Assembly: GCA_046294345.1 (NCBI GenBank)
Contig: JBKBJT010000016.1
Span: 12,659-76,658, forward strand
Direction of reading: 5' to 3'
Length of the DNA: 64,000 bases
Source: Ferrovibrio sp046294345
GTDB taxonomy: Bacteria > Pseudomonadota > Alphaproteobacteria > Ferrovibrionales > Ferrovibrionaceae
Below, piece by piece: positions 17,362 to 25,382 of the stretch (positions are counted from its first letter, which is position 1; each line of letters begins with the position of its first letter). The translations under genes and the position numbers were made by a program. Below the pieces are notes generated by a model that was not told the DNA's origin, did not search any database, and saw only the letters and a program-made list of their open reading frames with translations.

Positions 17362-18312
17362 TTAGGCTTTGCCACGGATCAAATCTGACGGCCTTATGCC
17401 GAAGCGGCGACGGAACATCGTACTGAAATGAGATGAGCTGCTGAAGCCGACACGATAGGCAACCTCAGTCAAAGAGCGGGCATTGTGGTCGGAGCGCAGC
17501 AGCATGTCGTGACCAAGTTCGATCCGTCGGTTCCATACCCAGTTCGATACCGACTGGCCTTCGAGCTGGAACAATGCATGCAGATAGCGCAGCGATATGC
17601 CGTTGCTCTTGGCAATAATCTCCGGACTGAGGGCGGGATCACACAGGTGATCCTCGATCCATGCCTTGACGGATCGCAGGCGTGCTTTCCGCACGACCTG
17701 CTCGCTCATCGGCTCATCCCGATGGGCGGAATCGAAAGCCAGGGCGAGGATGTCCATCAGTTCCTCGCCAAGCTTGGCCCGTGTGCCGGCTTCCAGAGCA
17801 ACGCCCTGGCCGGCCAGGGTTGAGCAGAATTCCACGGCGATGCGCCCCAGGCCGCGGCCGGTGCTCATGGTGGCAGCCAGCGGTGCCTGGCCGTCGGGGA
17901 AGCGGCTGCCGAAAGCCTGGCGCGGAATCTCGAGGTAGTAGGACTTCACCTTGCCCATGCATTCCAGGTCATAGGGTTCGGAGGCGCAGAAGAGGGCGCC
18001 GAGCCCCGCCGTGGTCAGGAACGAGTCGCCGGACTGCAGGACATTGATGCTCCCGGTCTGGATGAATTGGACGTAGTAGCAGTCCTTGTCCAGCTTCGAC
18101 AGATGGGTTTTCCGCCGCGAGATAAGCTGCTGCGACAGCAGACATTCCGTCATGGCCACGCTGCCGAACTGGGTTTCGCGTATGAACCCGTCGTAGTTGT
18201 CCGGATCATCGGCCTTTACGTTTACGTGAACGTAAACGTCACAGATGGCGTCGCGCCAGGCGGCATAGCGTTGGGCTCGATCCAGTGTATCGGTTGAGAA
18301 TACCAGATCCAT
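17362..18312 (-). CDS. AraC-family regulator of the adjacent catabolic cluster
   Basis: This 316-residue protein has an N-terminal AraC-binding-like ligand domain (about 20-190) and two helix-turn-helix units at about 215-315 (SPEIIAKSNGISLRYLHALF and SLTEVAYRVGFSSSSHFSTMFRRRFG). The start at 18312 has a clear GGGAGGAA site; an in-frame extension upstream is rejected. It is divergent from the ABC transporter genes and is probably their activator. Its early coding region holds a perfect 10+2+10 palindrome (18218-18239). Confidence 0.88.
   Translation of the reverse strand: MDLVFSTDTLDRAQRYAAWRDAICDVYVHVNVKADDPDNYDGFIRETQFGSVAMTECLLSQQLISRRKTHLSKLDKDCYYVQFIQTGSINVLQSGDSFLTTAGLGALFCASEPYDLECMGKVKSYYLEIPRQAFGSRFPDGQAPLAATMSTGRGLGRIAVEFCSTLAGQGVALEAGTRAKLGEELMDILALAFDSAHRDEPMSEQVVRKARLRSVKAWIEDHLCDPALSPEIIAKSNGISLRYLHALFQLEGQSVSNWVWNRRIELGHDMLLRSDHNARSLTEVAYRVGFSSSSHFSTMFRRRFGIRPSDLIRGKA
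18218..18239. repeat. Perfect 22-bp palindrome inside the araC-type gene
   Basis: ACGTTTACGT, two bases (GA), then its exact reverse complement. It lies 73-94 bases inside the coding sequence, in the codons for VYVHVNVK. It could be an internal operator for autoregulation or an mRNA hairpin near the start codon; it could also be a by-product of repeated valine codons. Confidence 0.6.
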
Positions 18313-18500
18313 GATTTCCTCCCGCGCCATCCAATGGACAGCGGCCTGCCGTACGAAGCCGGCGACCGCTTTTATTCTCGTTCGGACTTGAACGGCGGAC
18401 GATCGACATTCTTTGCCATTCCCAGGTGTCGGGCAACAGGAAAACGCCGCCGTACATCGCCAGTGCACGGACAGGCAAGATTCTTGCGCGTATGGAAAAG

Positions 18501-18536
18501 AAGGCGGCGGCCGACAGTGATAGGAAGGCGGCGGCC
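18501..18536 (+). promoter_or_regulatory. Direct repeat in the divergent araC-ABC gap
   Basis: AAGGCGGCGGCC occurs at 18501-18512 and again at 18525-18536, a 24-bp period, 44-79 bp before the permease start at 18580. AraC-family regulators bind tandem half-sites of about this spacing, so it is a candidate activator site. It is GC-rich and could be chance. The rest of the 267-bp gap shows nothing else I can name. Confidence 0.35.
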
Positions 18537-18579
18537 CACTTTATGCGCCGCTCAAAACCGGTTGGGAGGAAAACAACGC

Positions 18580-19554
18580 ATGCTCCGCGCGGCGAATCTG
18601 ACCCAGGAGCGCATCGTGCTGGTGCTGGCGCTTATCCTAACGGCAGCCTTCGCCATTTCCCTCCCGGGATTCCTGACTGCGGAAAATCTGCTCGCGCTGG
18701 TGCGCAGCGTCTCGGTCCTGGGGATCCTCGGCATCGCGATGGCGCTTGTGGTGATCGGGCGTGGCATCGACCTGTCGCTGGTTGCCGTGATGGCCGTGTC
18801 GCTTGCATGGACGCTCCACCTCGTTACCACCGGCACGCCACTGGGCGTCGCGCTCATGCTGGGCCTGGGCTTCTGCCTGCTCTCCGGGGTCATCACAGGC
18901 TTCCTGATCGCCTATGTCGAAATCCCGGCGATCTTTGCGACCCTGGCCATGGGCACGTTCATCTACGGCTTCGGCCGCTATTTCCTGATCACGCTCGATG
19001 TCGTCTACCTGCCGGATGCCGCGCGCTCGATCATGTGGATCGGCAGCGGCTCCTTCATGGGGATTCCGGTGCCGGTTCTGGTGTTCGGCGGCATCTGCCT
19101 GCTCGGCGCGCTGTTCCTGCGCTACGTCAAGACCGGCCGCTATATCCGCGCCATCGGCGACAATCCGCTGGCCGCCAGGATCACCGGCATCCCGGTGCGC
19201 CCCGTCATCGTCATGCAGTATGCGCTGTCCGGCCTGATCGGTTTCGTGGCTGGGCTCGTCACCGCGACATCGGTGGCCAGCATGAACATCCGCGTGGCCA
19301 ACTCCACCTTTGTCTACGACGTCATTCTCGTCGTCGTCCTGGGCGGCATCGGCCTGTCCGGCGGCAAGGGCGGAGTCCGCAATGTCATCGTCGGCACACT
19401 CCTGATCGGCGTCCTGATCAACGGCATGACGATCATGGATGTCCAGTACACGATCCAGAACGTCATCAAAAGCCTGATCCTGCTGGCAGCCATCGTTGCC
19501 GACACGATCATCAATCCCAGAGACGAGCAGACCGCGCAACAGGGCGACATCTAG
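18580..19554 (+). CDS. CUT2-type sugar ABC transporter permease 1
   Basis: This 324-residue membrane protein has 8-10 helices and is of the RbsC/XylH type (BPD_transp_2). The typical segments IGRGIDLSLVAVMAVS and AIGDNPLAARITGI, and the ILVVVLGGIGLSGGKGG loop near the C-terminus, are present. The start at 18580 follows GGGAGGA; the reading frame stays open upstream over the promoter but has no ribosome site there. It should form a heterodimer with the second permease at 20663, driven by the ATPase at 23868. The substrate is unknown; CUT2 members carry sugars, autoinducers and some non-sugars. Confidence 0.9.
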   Translation: MLRAANLTQERIVLVLALILTAAFAISLPGFLTAENLLALVRSVSVLGILGIAMALVVIGRGIDLSLVAVMAVSLAWTLHLVTTGTPLGVALMLGLGFCLLSGVITGFLIAYVEIPAIFATLAMGTFIYGFGRYFLITLDVVYLPDAARSIMWIGSGSFMGIPVPVLVFGGICLLGALFLRYVKTGRYIRAIGDNPLAARITGIPVRPVIVMQYALSGLIGFVAGLVTATSVASMNIRVANSTFVYDVILVVVLGGIGLSGGKGGVRNVIVGTLLIGVLINGMTIMDVQYTIQNVIKSLILLAAIVADTIINPRDEQTAQQGDI

Positions 19555-19587
19555 TTTTAATAAAAGCAAACCCAACGGGAGGACACC

Positions 19588-20583
19588 ATGAAGGGTATTA
19601 CAGCGCTGCTTGCGGCAGCCGTCATCATGTCGGCCGGCACCATGGCCAATGCTGCGGGGATCGACGATCCCGCGCGGGCATCACATTACGAGGTCTTCAA
19701 GGGCAAGCGGGTCGTTTTCGTTCCGATCGCCATGGGCTTCGATCTCACCGAAGGCTGGGCGGCGGGTATCCGCAGTGCGCTTGAGCCGCTCGGAGTGAAG
19801 TTCGACATCCGCGACCCGAACTGGAACACCGATGCCGGCGCCCAGGCGATCACCTCGCTGATCGCAGAAAAGCCCGATGCCATCGTGGTGCACAATCCGG
19901 ATGTGCAGTCCTATGCCCGGCTGCTCAAGCGCGCGGAAGAAGCCGGCATCTACGTCATCCAGGTCAACATGCGTTCCAGCTATTCGACCGACGGCTTCGC
20001 CGGCGCCGATTATGTCGGCATGGGCGAGCGGATCGCCAACCGCCTGATCGAGAAATGCAGTCCGGCGAATGGCGGCAATGGCAAGATCGCCATCATGCAG
20101 GGCGTGCTGACCGCCGCAGCCAGCGCCTACCAGATGAAGGGCCTGGACAACGTCCTGTCCAAGAATCCGCAGATGAAGGTGGTTTCCAACCAGGCCGCCG
20201 ACTGGGATGCCACCAAGGCCAGGAGCATCATGGCAACCGTGCTGCAGCAGCATCCCGATCTGTGCGGCGGCGTCGGTTTCTGGGACGTGATGGATGTCGG
20301 CACCGGCGCGGCGATCCGTGAGGCCAACAAGAAGGTGTACTGGATCACCCAGGGCGGCGGCAACCAGGCTGCCTGCGACAACCTGAACAAGGATCTCTAC
20401 AGCGAGGTGGTCAGCTACGACGTGCCCGCCCAAGCGCGCGACATCGCCAACATCATCCAGACGCTGTTCCAGAACAAGCCAAAGCCGGGTGCCACGAAAA
20501 CGACCCTGTTCTCGCCGCTCACCTTCATCAACAAGGAAAACATGAAGCCCGGTGCCTGCTGGACGCTTGAGACCAAGAAGTAG
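19588..20583 (+). CDS. Periplasmic substrate-binding protein of the CUT2 ABC transporter
   Basis: This 331-residue protein has a signal peptide (about residues 1-22, cleaved after ANA). It then has the two-lobed periplasmic-binding fold of the ribose-binding type (GKRVVFVPIAMGFDLTEGW, DAIVVHNPDVQS, GKIAIMQG). It should capture the ligand and deliver it to the two permeases. The ligand pocket cannot be assigned from sequence. GGGAGG precedes the start. A strong hairpin follows the stop. Confidence 0.9.
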   Translation: MKGITALLAAAVIMSAGTMANAAGIDDPARASHYEVFKGKRVVFVPIAMGFDLTEGWAAGIRSALEPLGVKFDIRDPNWNTDAGAQAITSLIAEKPDAIVVHNPDVQSYARLLKRAEEAGIYVIQVNMRSSYSTDGFAGADYVGMGERIANRLIEKCSPANGGNGKIAIMQGVLTAAASAYQMKGLDNVLSKNPQMKVVSNQAADWDATKARSIMATVLQQHPDLCGGVGFWDVMDVGTGAAIREANKKVYWITQGGGNQAACDNLNKDLYSEVVSYDVPAQARDIANIIQTLFQNKPKPGATKTTLFSPLTFINKENMKPGACWTLETKK

Positions 20584-20596
20584 CGCGCGTCACTCT

Positions 20597-20646
20597 CCGG
20601 GACCGGGAATGCCCATAGGCAGGCGCCCGGTTCCGGACCTGATTTC
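20597..20646 (+). other. Intercistronic hairpin between binding-protein and permease genes
   Basis: CCGGGACCGGG at 20597-20607 pairs with CCCGGTTCCGG at 20636-20646 (11 pairs, one G-U), with an inner TGCC/GGCA stem in the loop. No U tract follows. Such hairpins after binding-protein genes typically protect that part of the mRNA and raise its yield over the permeases. An ATG at 20609 lies inside the loop, which argues for the later start at 20663. Confidence 0.65.
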
Positions 20647-20662
20647 CAGATCCGGGTCGCAG

Positions 20663-22783
20663 ATGTCGATAGCAGATACCATTACCTACTGGCGCTACAG
20701 GCTGGTGCCAGACCATATCGTTGGCGAAATCCTCGCGAAAAGATGGATCGACAACGCGATCCCCTTCACAATCCTGATTGTCGTTCTGGCCGGCTTCGGC
20801 GCCGCCGTGCCGGATTTCCTCAGCCTCGGCAGCCTGACCGCGCTGACGCGCCAGCTCGGCGAATTCGGCATCGTCGTGATCGCGATGACCATCGTCATGC
20901 TGGCCGGCGGCATCGATCTCAGTGTCGGCTCGGTATTTGCGCTGGCCAACATCACGGCGCTGGCGATGCTGAACATCTTCGGCCTGCCGGTCGGCCTCGC
21001 CTTCGCAATCACCCTGGCGGTTGGTGCCGCGGTCGGGCTGGTAAACGGCCTGCTCATCGGCTATCTGCGCCTGCGGGCTTTCCTGACCACACTGGTCACC
21101 CTGATCATCGTGCGGTCCATCGTCGACATGCTGCTGCTGCATTTCGCGGTGCAGATCTCTGCCGGCTTCGTCGATTCCGCCGTCTGGGATTTCATCGGCG
21201 ACGGCAAGATCGCGGAGGTTCCATTCAGCTTCGCGCTGTTCATTGTCATCGCCATCATCGTGCATCTGGTGCTCAGCCGCACCCGGCCCGGCTGGCATCT
21301 GATGGCCGTGGGCGGTTCGCGCCGCTCCGCCCATAATGTCGGCATCCATGTCCGCCGCACCGTCTGCCTGACCTATGTCCTCTCCGGGACGCTGGCCGCG
21401 CTGGCCGGCTTCCTGTTCGCCGCCCGCCTGGGTGGCGCCGGATCCGATGTTGGTATCGGCCTCGAGATCACCGTGCTGACGGCGGCCGTGCTGGGCGGCA
21501 ACAGCCTGGGCGGCGGCCGCGGTTCGGCGGCCAAGGCCGTGCTTGGCGCGATCACCGTGATGATCATCATCAACGGACTGGTGCGGGTCGGGGCCGGCAG
21601 CGGCGCCAATTCGCTGATTCTGGGCCTGATCCTTCTGGCAGCCGTGGCCATCGATGTGCGCTGGCTGAAAAACCGGCACAAGGTGCTGGCCAAGGTTTAT
21701 GTTTCGCCGGCATTCCGCCGCCTGCCCGATCCACCCGGTACGGAAAGAGGGTCGGCCTCGCCCTATGCGCTGAACGACAAGCTGCACAATGTATCGCTGA
21801 TCGGCCTGGGCGAAATCGATGGCCCCGAAGATGTCATTCTCGACGAGAATGATCATATCTATGCCGGCACGCGGACGGGCGATATCGTCCGGTTCTTTGC
21901 GCCGGATTACAGCCGGCACGAAGTCTTCGCCCATGTCGGCGGCCGGCCGCTCGGCATGGCATTCGCCCGGGACGGGGCATTGATCTGCTGCATCGGCGGC
22001 ATGGGGCTGTACCGCATTGCCCCGGACCGGCAGATAACCAAACTGACCGACGAAACCAACCGGACGCCATTCTCGGTTGTCGACGATGCGCGGCTGCGGC
22101 TGGCAGACGACCTGGATATCGCGCCCGATGGCCGGATATTCTTCAGCGAGGCCACCATCCGCTACGAAATGCATGAATGGCCGGTCGATGGCCTGGAGTC
22201 GCGCGGCAACGGCCGCATTATCTGCTACGATCCCGGCACGAATACGACGCGCACGATCCTGCGCAACCTGAATTTCCCGAACGGCATCTGCATGACCCAT
22301 GACGGCGAATCCTTTCTGTTCGCCGAGACCTGGAGCTGCAGCGTCAGCCGGTATTATTTCGGCGGCCCCAAGGCGGGAACCGTCGAGACGGTCATCCCGG
22401 ACCTGCCCGGTTATCCCGACAACATCAACCGGGCCTCGGACGGCACCTACTGGCTGGCCATGGTTGGCATCCGTACACCCAGCCTCGATCTTGCACTCAG
22501 AATGCCCGGTTTCCGGCGCCGCATGGCGCGGCGCGTGGCGCCCGATGAATGGCTGTTTCCCAACATCAACACTGGCTGCATCGTCCGTTTCGACGAAAAC
22601 GGCCGCATCCTCGATGTGCTGTGGGATTTCGGCGGCAGCAACCATCCCATGATCACCTCGATGCGCGAACACCGGGGGCATCTGTATATCGGCGGCATCC
22701 TCAACAACCGGATCGGCAGGCTGCCGCTGCCGGATGCCGATCCGCACTGGACCGGTCCGCAATCATACTGGGGCGGAAAATGA
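20663..22783 (+). CDS. CUT2 ABC permease fused to a strictosidine-synthase/SMP-30-like beta-propeller
   Basis: This 706-residue fusion has two parts. Residues about 1-335 are an RbsC-type permease (MLAGGIDLSVGSVFALANI, AVGGSRRSAHNVGI, VLGGNSLGGGRG). After a linker of about 30 residues, residues about 366-706 are a beta-propeller with strictosidine-synthase/APMAP-like motifs (NFPNGICMTHDG, FAETWSCSVSRYY, DLPGYPDNINRASDGTYW). That superfamily includes lactonases and arylesterases using a central metal ion. RbsC-type permeases end in the cytoplasm, so the propeller should face inward. No stop or frame change separates the parts. An alternative start at 20609 would add 18 residues. The next gene overlaps by 4 bp. 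Confidence 0.85.
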   Translation: MSIADTITYWRYRLVPDHIVGEILAKRWIDNAIPFTILIVVLAGFGAAVPDFLSLGSLTALTRQLGEFGIVVIAMTIVMLAGGIDLSVGSVFALANITALAMLNIFGLPVGLAFAITLAVGAAVGLVNGLLIGYLRLRAFLTTLVTLIIVRSIVDMLLLHFAVQISAGFVDSAVWDFIGDGKIAEVPFSFALFIVIAIIVHLVLSRTRPGWHLMAVGGSRRSAHNVGIHVRRTVCLTYVLSGTLAALAGFLFAARLGGAGSDVGIGLEITVLTAAVLGGNSLGGGRGSAAKAVLGAITVMIIINGLVRVGAGSGANSLILGLILLAAVAIDVRWLKNRHKVLAKVYVSPAFRRLPDPPGTERGSASPYALNDKLHNVSLIGLGEIDGPEDVILDENDHIYAGTRTGDIVRFFAPDYSRHEVFAHVGGRPLGMAFARDGALICCIGGMGLYRIAPDRQITKLTDETNRTPFSVVDDARLRLADDLDIAPDGRIFFSEATIRYEMHEWPVDGLESRGNGRIICYDPGTNTTRTILRNLNFPNGICMTHDGESFLFAETWSCSVSRYYFGGPKAGTVETVIPDLPGYPDNINRASDGTYWLAMVGIRTPSLDLALRMPGFRRRMARRVAPDEWLFPNINTGCIVRFDENGRILDVLWDFGGSNHPMITSMREHRGHLYIGGILNNRIGRLPLPDADPHWTGPQSYWGGK

Positions 22784-23853
22784 GCTTCTTCTTCTCCCGC
22801 GCGCTGGATTCCTTTCTCGGCCGTGGCGAAAGCGCGATCACCGTTCCGGCGCTGGATGGCGCGCTGCGGCCGAACCGGCGGCTGGACGACGCACCGGTGC
22901 GCATGGCGATCCACGCGCCCGGCAGCATTGCCGTGGACCGGGATGGTGTCGTGGTCAGTTCCGGCAGCATGCTGCATCGGCTGATCGGCAGCGGGGTTGG
23001 TGAGGTGATCCACCATGCACCATCCGACATAAGCTGCATCGCCGCGGTGGGCGGCGGTATCGCCATGGGGCTTGAGGATGGCCGCGTCGTGATTGCCGGT
23101 GGCACATTCGCCGGCGTCGAGCTGCCGGCCCGCGATGGCGCGCGCTGTCCCACGGCGATGGCCGAGCATGACGGCACCCTGTATGTCTGCCACGGTTCGG
23201 CCCGGAATCCGCCCTCCGCCTGGCAGCGCGACCTGATGGAGTGCAATGCATCCGGCTCCATCTGGCGGTTCGACCTGCGCGGCGGAGGACATCAACGCAT
23301 CGTCGCCGGCCTGGCGTTTCCCGCCGGCCTGGCGATATCGGCCGATGGCCTGATCGTCTCGGAAAGCTGGAAACACCGGGTCGTGCTCATGGACAGGACA
23401 ACCGGCGCCATGCGGCGTGTGATCCAGACCGACCTGCCGGGCTATCCCGGCCATCTCGGCCGTGGACCGGATGCGGGCTATGTCATGACCATGTTCGCGC
23501 CGCGCAACCAGCTGGTGGAGTTCATCCTGCGCGAGGAGCGATATCGGCGCCGCATGATGGCGGAAGTCGACATGCGCTACTGGGTGGCGCCCAGTTATCG
23601 CAGCGGCCGCTCCTTCTACGAGCCGCTGCAGGGCGGCGGGGTCAAACATCTCGGCATCCTCAAGCCATGGGCACCGACATTGTCTTTCGGCATGGTCGTT
23701 CTGCTGGATGAAAACTGCCTGCCCTATGACAGTTTCCAGAGCCGTGCCGATGGCATCACCCATGGCATCACCGGCGCCGTCTTTCATGACGGTGCGCTGT
23801 ATGCGGCATCCCGCGGCGACGATGTCGTCGTCAGAATCGATATCGGCGCGTAA
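22780..23853 (+). CDS. Second SMP-30/strictosidine-synthase-like beta-propeller protein
   Basis: This 357-residue soluble protein has no signal peptide and resembles the propeller half of the preceding fusion (LAFPAGLAISADGLIVSESWKH, TDLPGYPGHLGRG). It should be a cytoplasmic propeller and possibly a hydrolase of lactones or esters. It starts at 22780 within the stop of the fusion gene (ATGA), so translation is coupled. The two propellers look like diverged duplicates. Metal ligands could not be assigned by eye. Confidence 0.75.
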   Translation: MSFFFSRALDSFLGRGESAITVPALDGALRPNRRLDDAPVRMAIHAPGSIAVDRDGVVVSSGSMLHRLIGSGVGEVIHHAPSDISCIAAVGGGIAMGLEDGRVVIAGGTFAGVELPARDGARCPTAMAEHDGTLYVCHGSARNPPSAWQRDLMECNASGSIWRFDLRGGGHQRIVAGLAFPAGLAISADGLIVSESWKHRVVLMDRTTGAMRRVIQTDLPGYPGHLGRGPDAGYVMTMFAPRNQLVEFILREERYRRRMMAEVDMRYWVAPSYRSGRSFYEPLQGGGVKHLGILKPWAPTLSFGMVVLLDENCLPYDSFQSRADGITHGITGAVFHDGALYAASRGDDVVVRIDIGA

Positions 23854-23867
23854 AGGCAGGCCCGGTC

Positions 23868-25364
23868 ATGACGACGATCCTGGAACTCAGACAAGGTACC
23901 AAGGAATATCGCGGCGTTCCCGCGGTGAAGGATGTCTCTTTCACCCTTGAACAGGGCGAGGTGCATGCCCTGCTCGGTGAGAATGGCGCCGGCAAGTCGA
24001 CGCTGACGAAGATGCTGGCCGGCGTCGTCACGCCGACGACGGGCGAAATCCTGCTGGACGGACAACCGGTGGAACTGGGCGGGCCATCCGATGCGCTCAG
24101 CAAGGGCATTGCCATGGTGTACCAGGAAACCAGCCTGGTCCCGTCACTCACGGTGGCGCAAAACCTGTATCTCGGCGATGCCAAATGGTTCAATCGCCTG
24201 CGCGGCATATACATCGCGGCACAGCAGTTCCTGCAATCGCTGAACTTCCCGGTCGATCCGACCGCGCTGGTCTCCAGCCTTGGCGCGGGCCAGAAGCAGA
24301 TGGTGGAGATCGCCCGCGCCGTGCACCACAAGGCGCGGGTGATCATTTTCGACGAGCCGACCGGCACGCTGACCCCCGAGGAGAAGCATCACTTCTTCGC
24401 GCTGGTGAAGCGGCTGCAGGCCCGGCGGGTGTCGATCATCTTCATTTCCCATGCGCTGGAAGAGGCGCTGCAGATATCCGACCGCATCACCATCCTGCGC
24501 GATGGCGAGCATGTCGTCACCGACCGGACCGAAAGCTTCGACCGGGACCGGATCGTGCGCGCCATGGTCGGCCGGACATTGTCCGACGAGCTCTACGGCA
24601 AGACCGGCGGGCGCCGCGCGCGGCCGGCGGGCCGCAAGGTGCTGAGCGTGCAGAATCTGTCGATGGGCACGATGGTGCGCAACAACACCTTCTCGGTGTT
24701 CGCGGGCCAGATCACCGGCATCTTCGGCCTGATCGGATCGGGCCGCACGGAAACCGCCAAGGTAATCGCCGGCATCATGAAGCGGGATTTCTTCCATGGC
24801 GGACAGGTTCGCCTGGAAGACCGGCCGGTGCGCTATCGGGTGCCGCGGCCCGCCATCAGGGACGGCATCATCTACGTCACGGAAGACCGCAAGCTGGAAG
24901 GCTTCTTCGAGACGATGTCGGTGGCCGAGAACATATATGTCTCCGCCATGGCCGGGGGACAGAGCCGGTCCAGGATCGTCAGCGTCTCGGAGATGCGGCA
25001 GCTGGCCGAAACATGGACAAAGGCGCTGAACGTCAAGGTGATCAATTCGGATGCCCGCGTCATCGAACTGTCGGGCGGCAACCAGCAGAAGGTGGTGGTG
25101 GCCAAGGCGCTGGTGCAGAAACCGAAGCTGATCATATTCGATGAGCCGACCCGGGGCGTCGACGTGGGCGCCATCGCCGAGATCCACCAGCTGATCAACC
25201 GCCTGGCCGATGAGGGCATGGCGGTGGTGGTTATTTCCTCCTACCTGCCGGAAATACTGCATCTGTCGGACCGCATCCTGGTGTCGCGCCAGGGCCGGAT
25301 CGTCGAGGAATTCACCGGCGGGCAGGCCGATGAGGAAACCATCATGTATGCGGCTGTCCACTGA
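23868..25364 (+). CDS. CUT2-type ABC transporter ATPase (two nucleotide-binding domains)
   Basis: This 498-residue tandem ATPase is of the RbsA/MglA type. Domain 1 has Walker A GENGAGKST (37-45), a variant signature LGAGQKQM and Walker B VIIFDEPTG. Domain 2 has the degenerate Walker A GLIGSGRTE usual for this family, the signature LSGGNQQK and Walker B LIIFDEPTRGVD. It should energise the two permeases. It lies 14 bp after the propeller gene and 18 bp before the ligase-crotonase gene. Domain 1 should be the ATP-hydrolysing half. Confidence 0.93.
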   Translation: MTTILELRQGTKEYRGVPAVKDVSFTLEQGEVHALLGENGAGKSTLTKMLAGVVTPTTGEILLDGQPVELGGPSDALSKGIAMVYQETSLVPSLTVAQNLYLGDAKWFNRLRGIYIAAQQFLQSLNFPVDPTALVSSLGAGQKQMVEIARAVHHKARVIIFDEPTGTLTPEEKHHFFALVKRLQARRVSIIFISHALEEALQISDRITILRDGEHVVTDRTESFDRDRIVRAMVGRTLSDELYGKTGGRRARPAGRKVLSVQNLSMGTMVRNNTFSVFAGQITGIFGLIGSGRTETAKVIAGIMKRDFFHGGQVRLEDRPVRYRVPRPAIRDGIIYVTEDRKLEGFFETMSVAENIYVSAMAGGQSRSRIVSVSEMRQLAETWTKALNVKVINSDARVIELSGGNQQKVVVAKALVQKPKLIIFDEPTRGVDVGAIAEIHQLINRLADEGMAVVVISSYLPEILHLSDRILVSRQGRIVEEFTGGQADEETIMYAAVH

Positions 25365-25382
25365 GCCGTCCGGGGTAAGGAC

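Noticed and set aside
20609..20663. ATG at 20609 as start of the permease-propeller gene
   Set aside because: It lies in the loop of a strong hairpin with a poor ribosome site; the 20663 start gives a normal permease N-terminus, though the choice is not certain.
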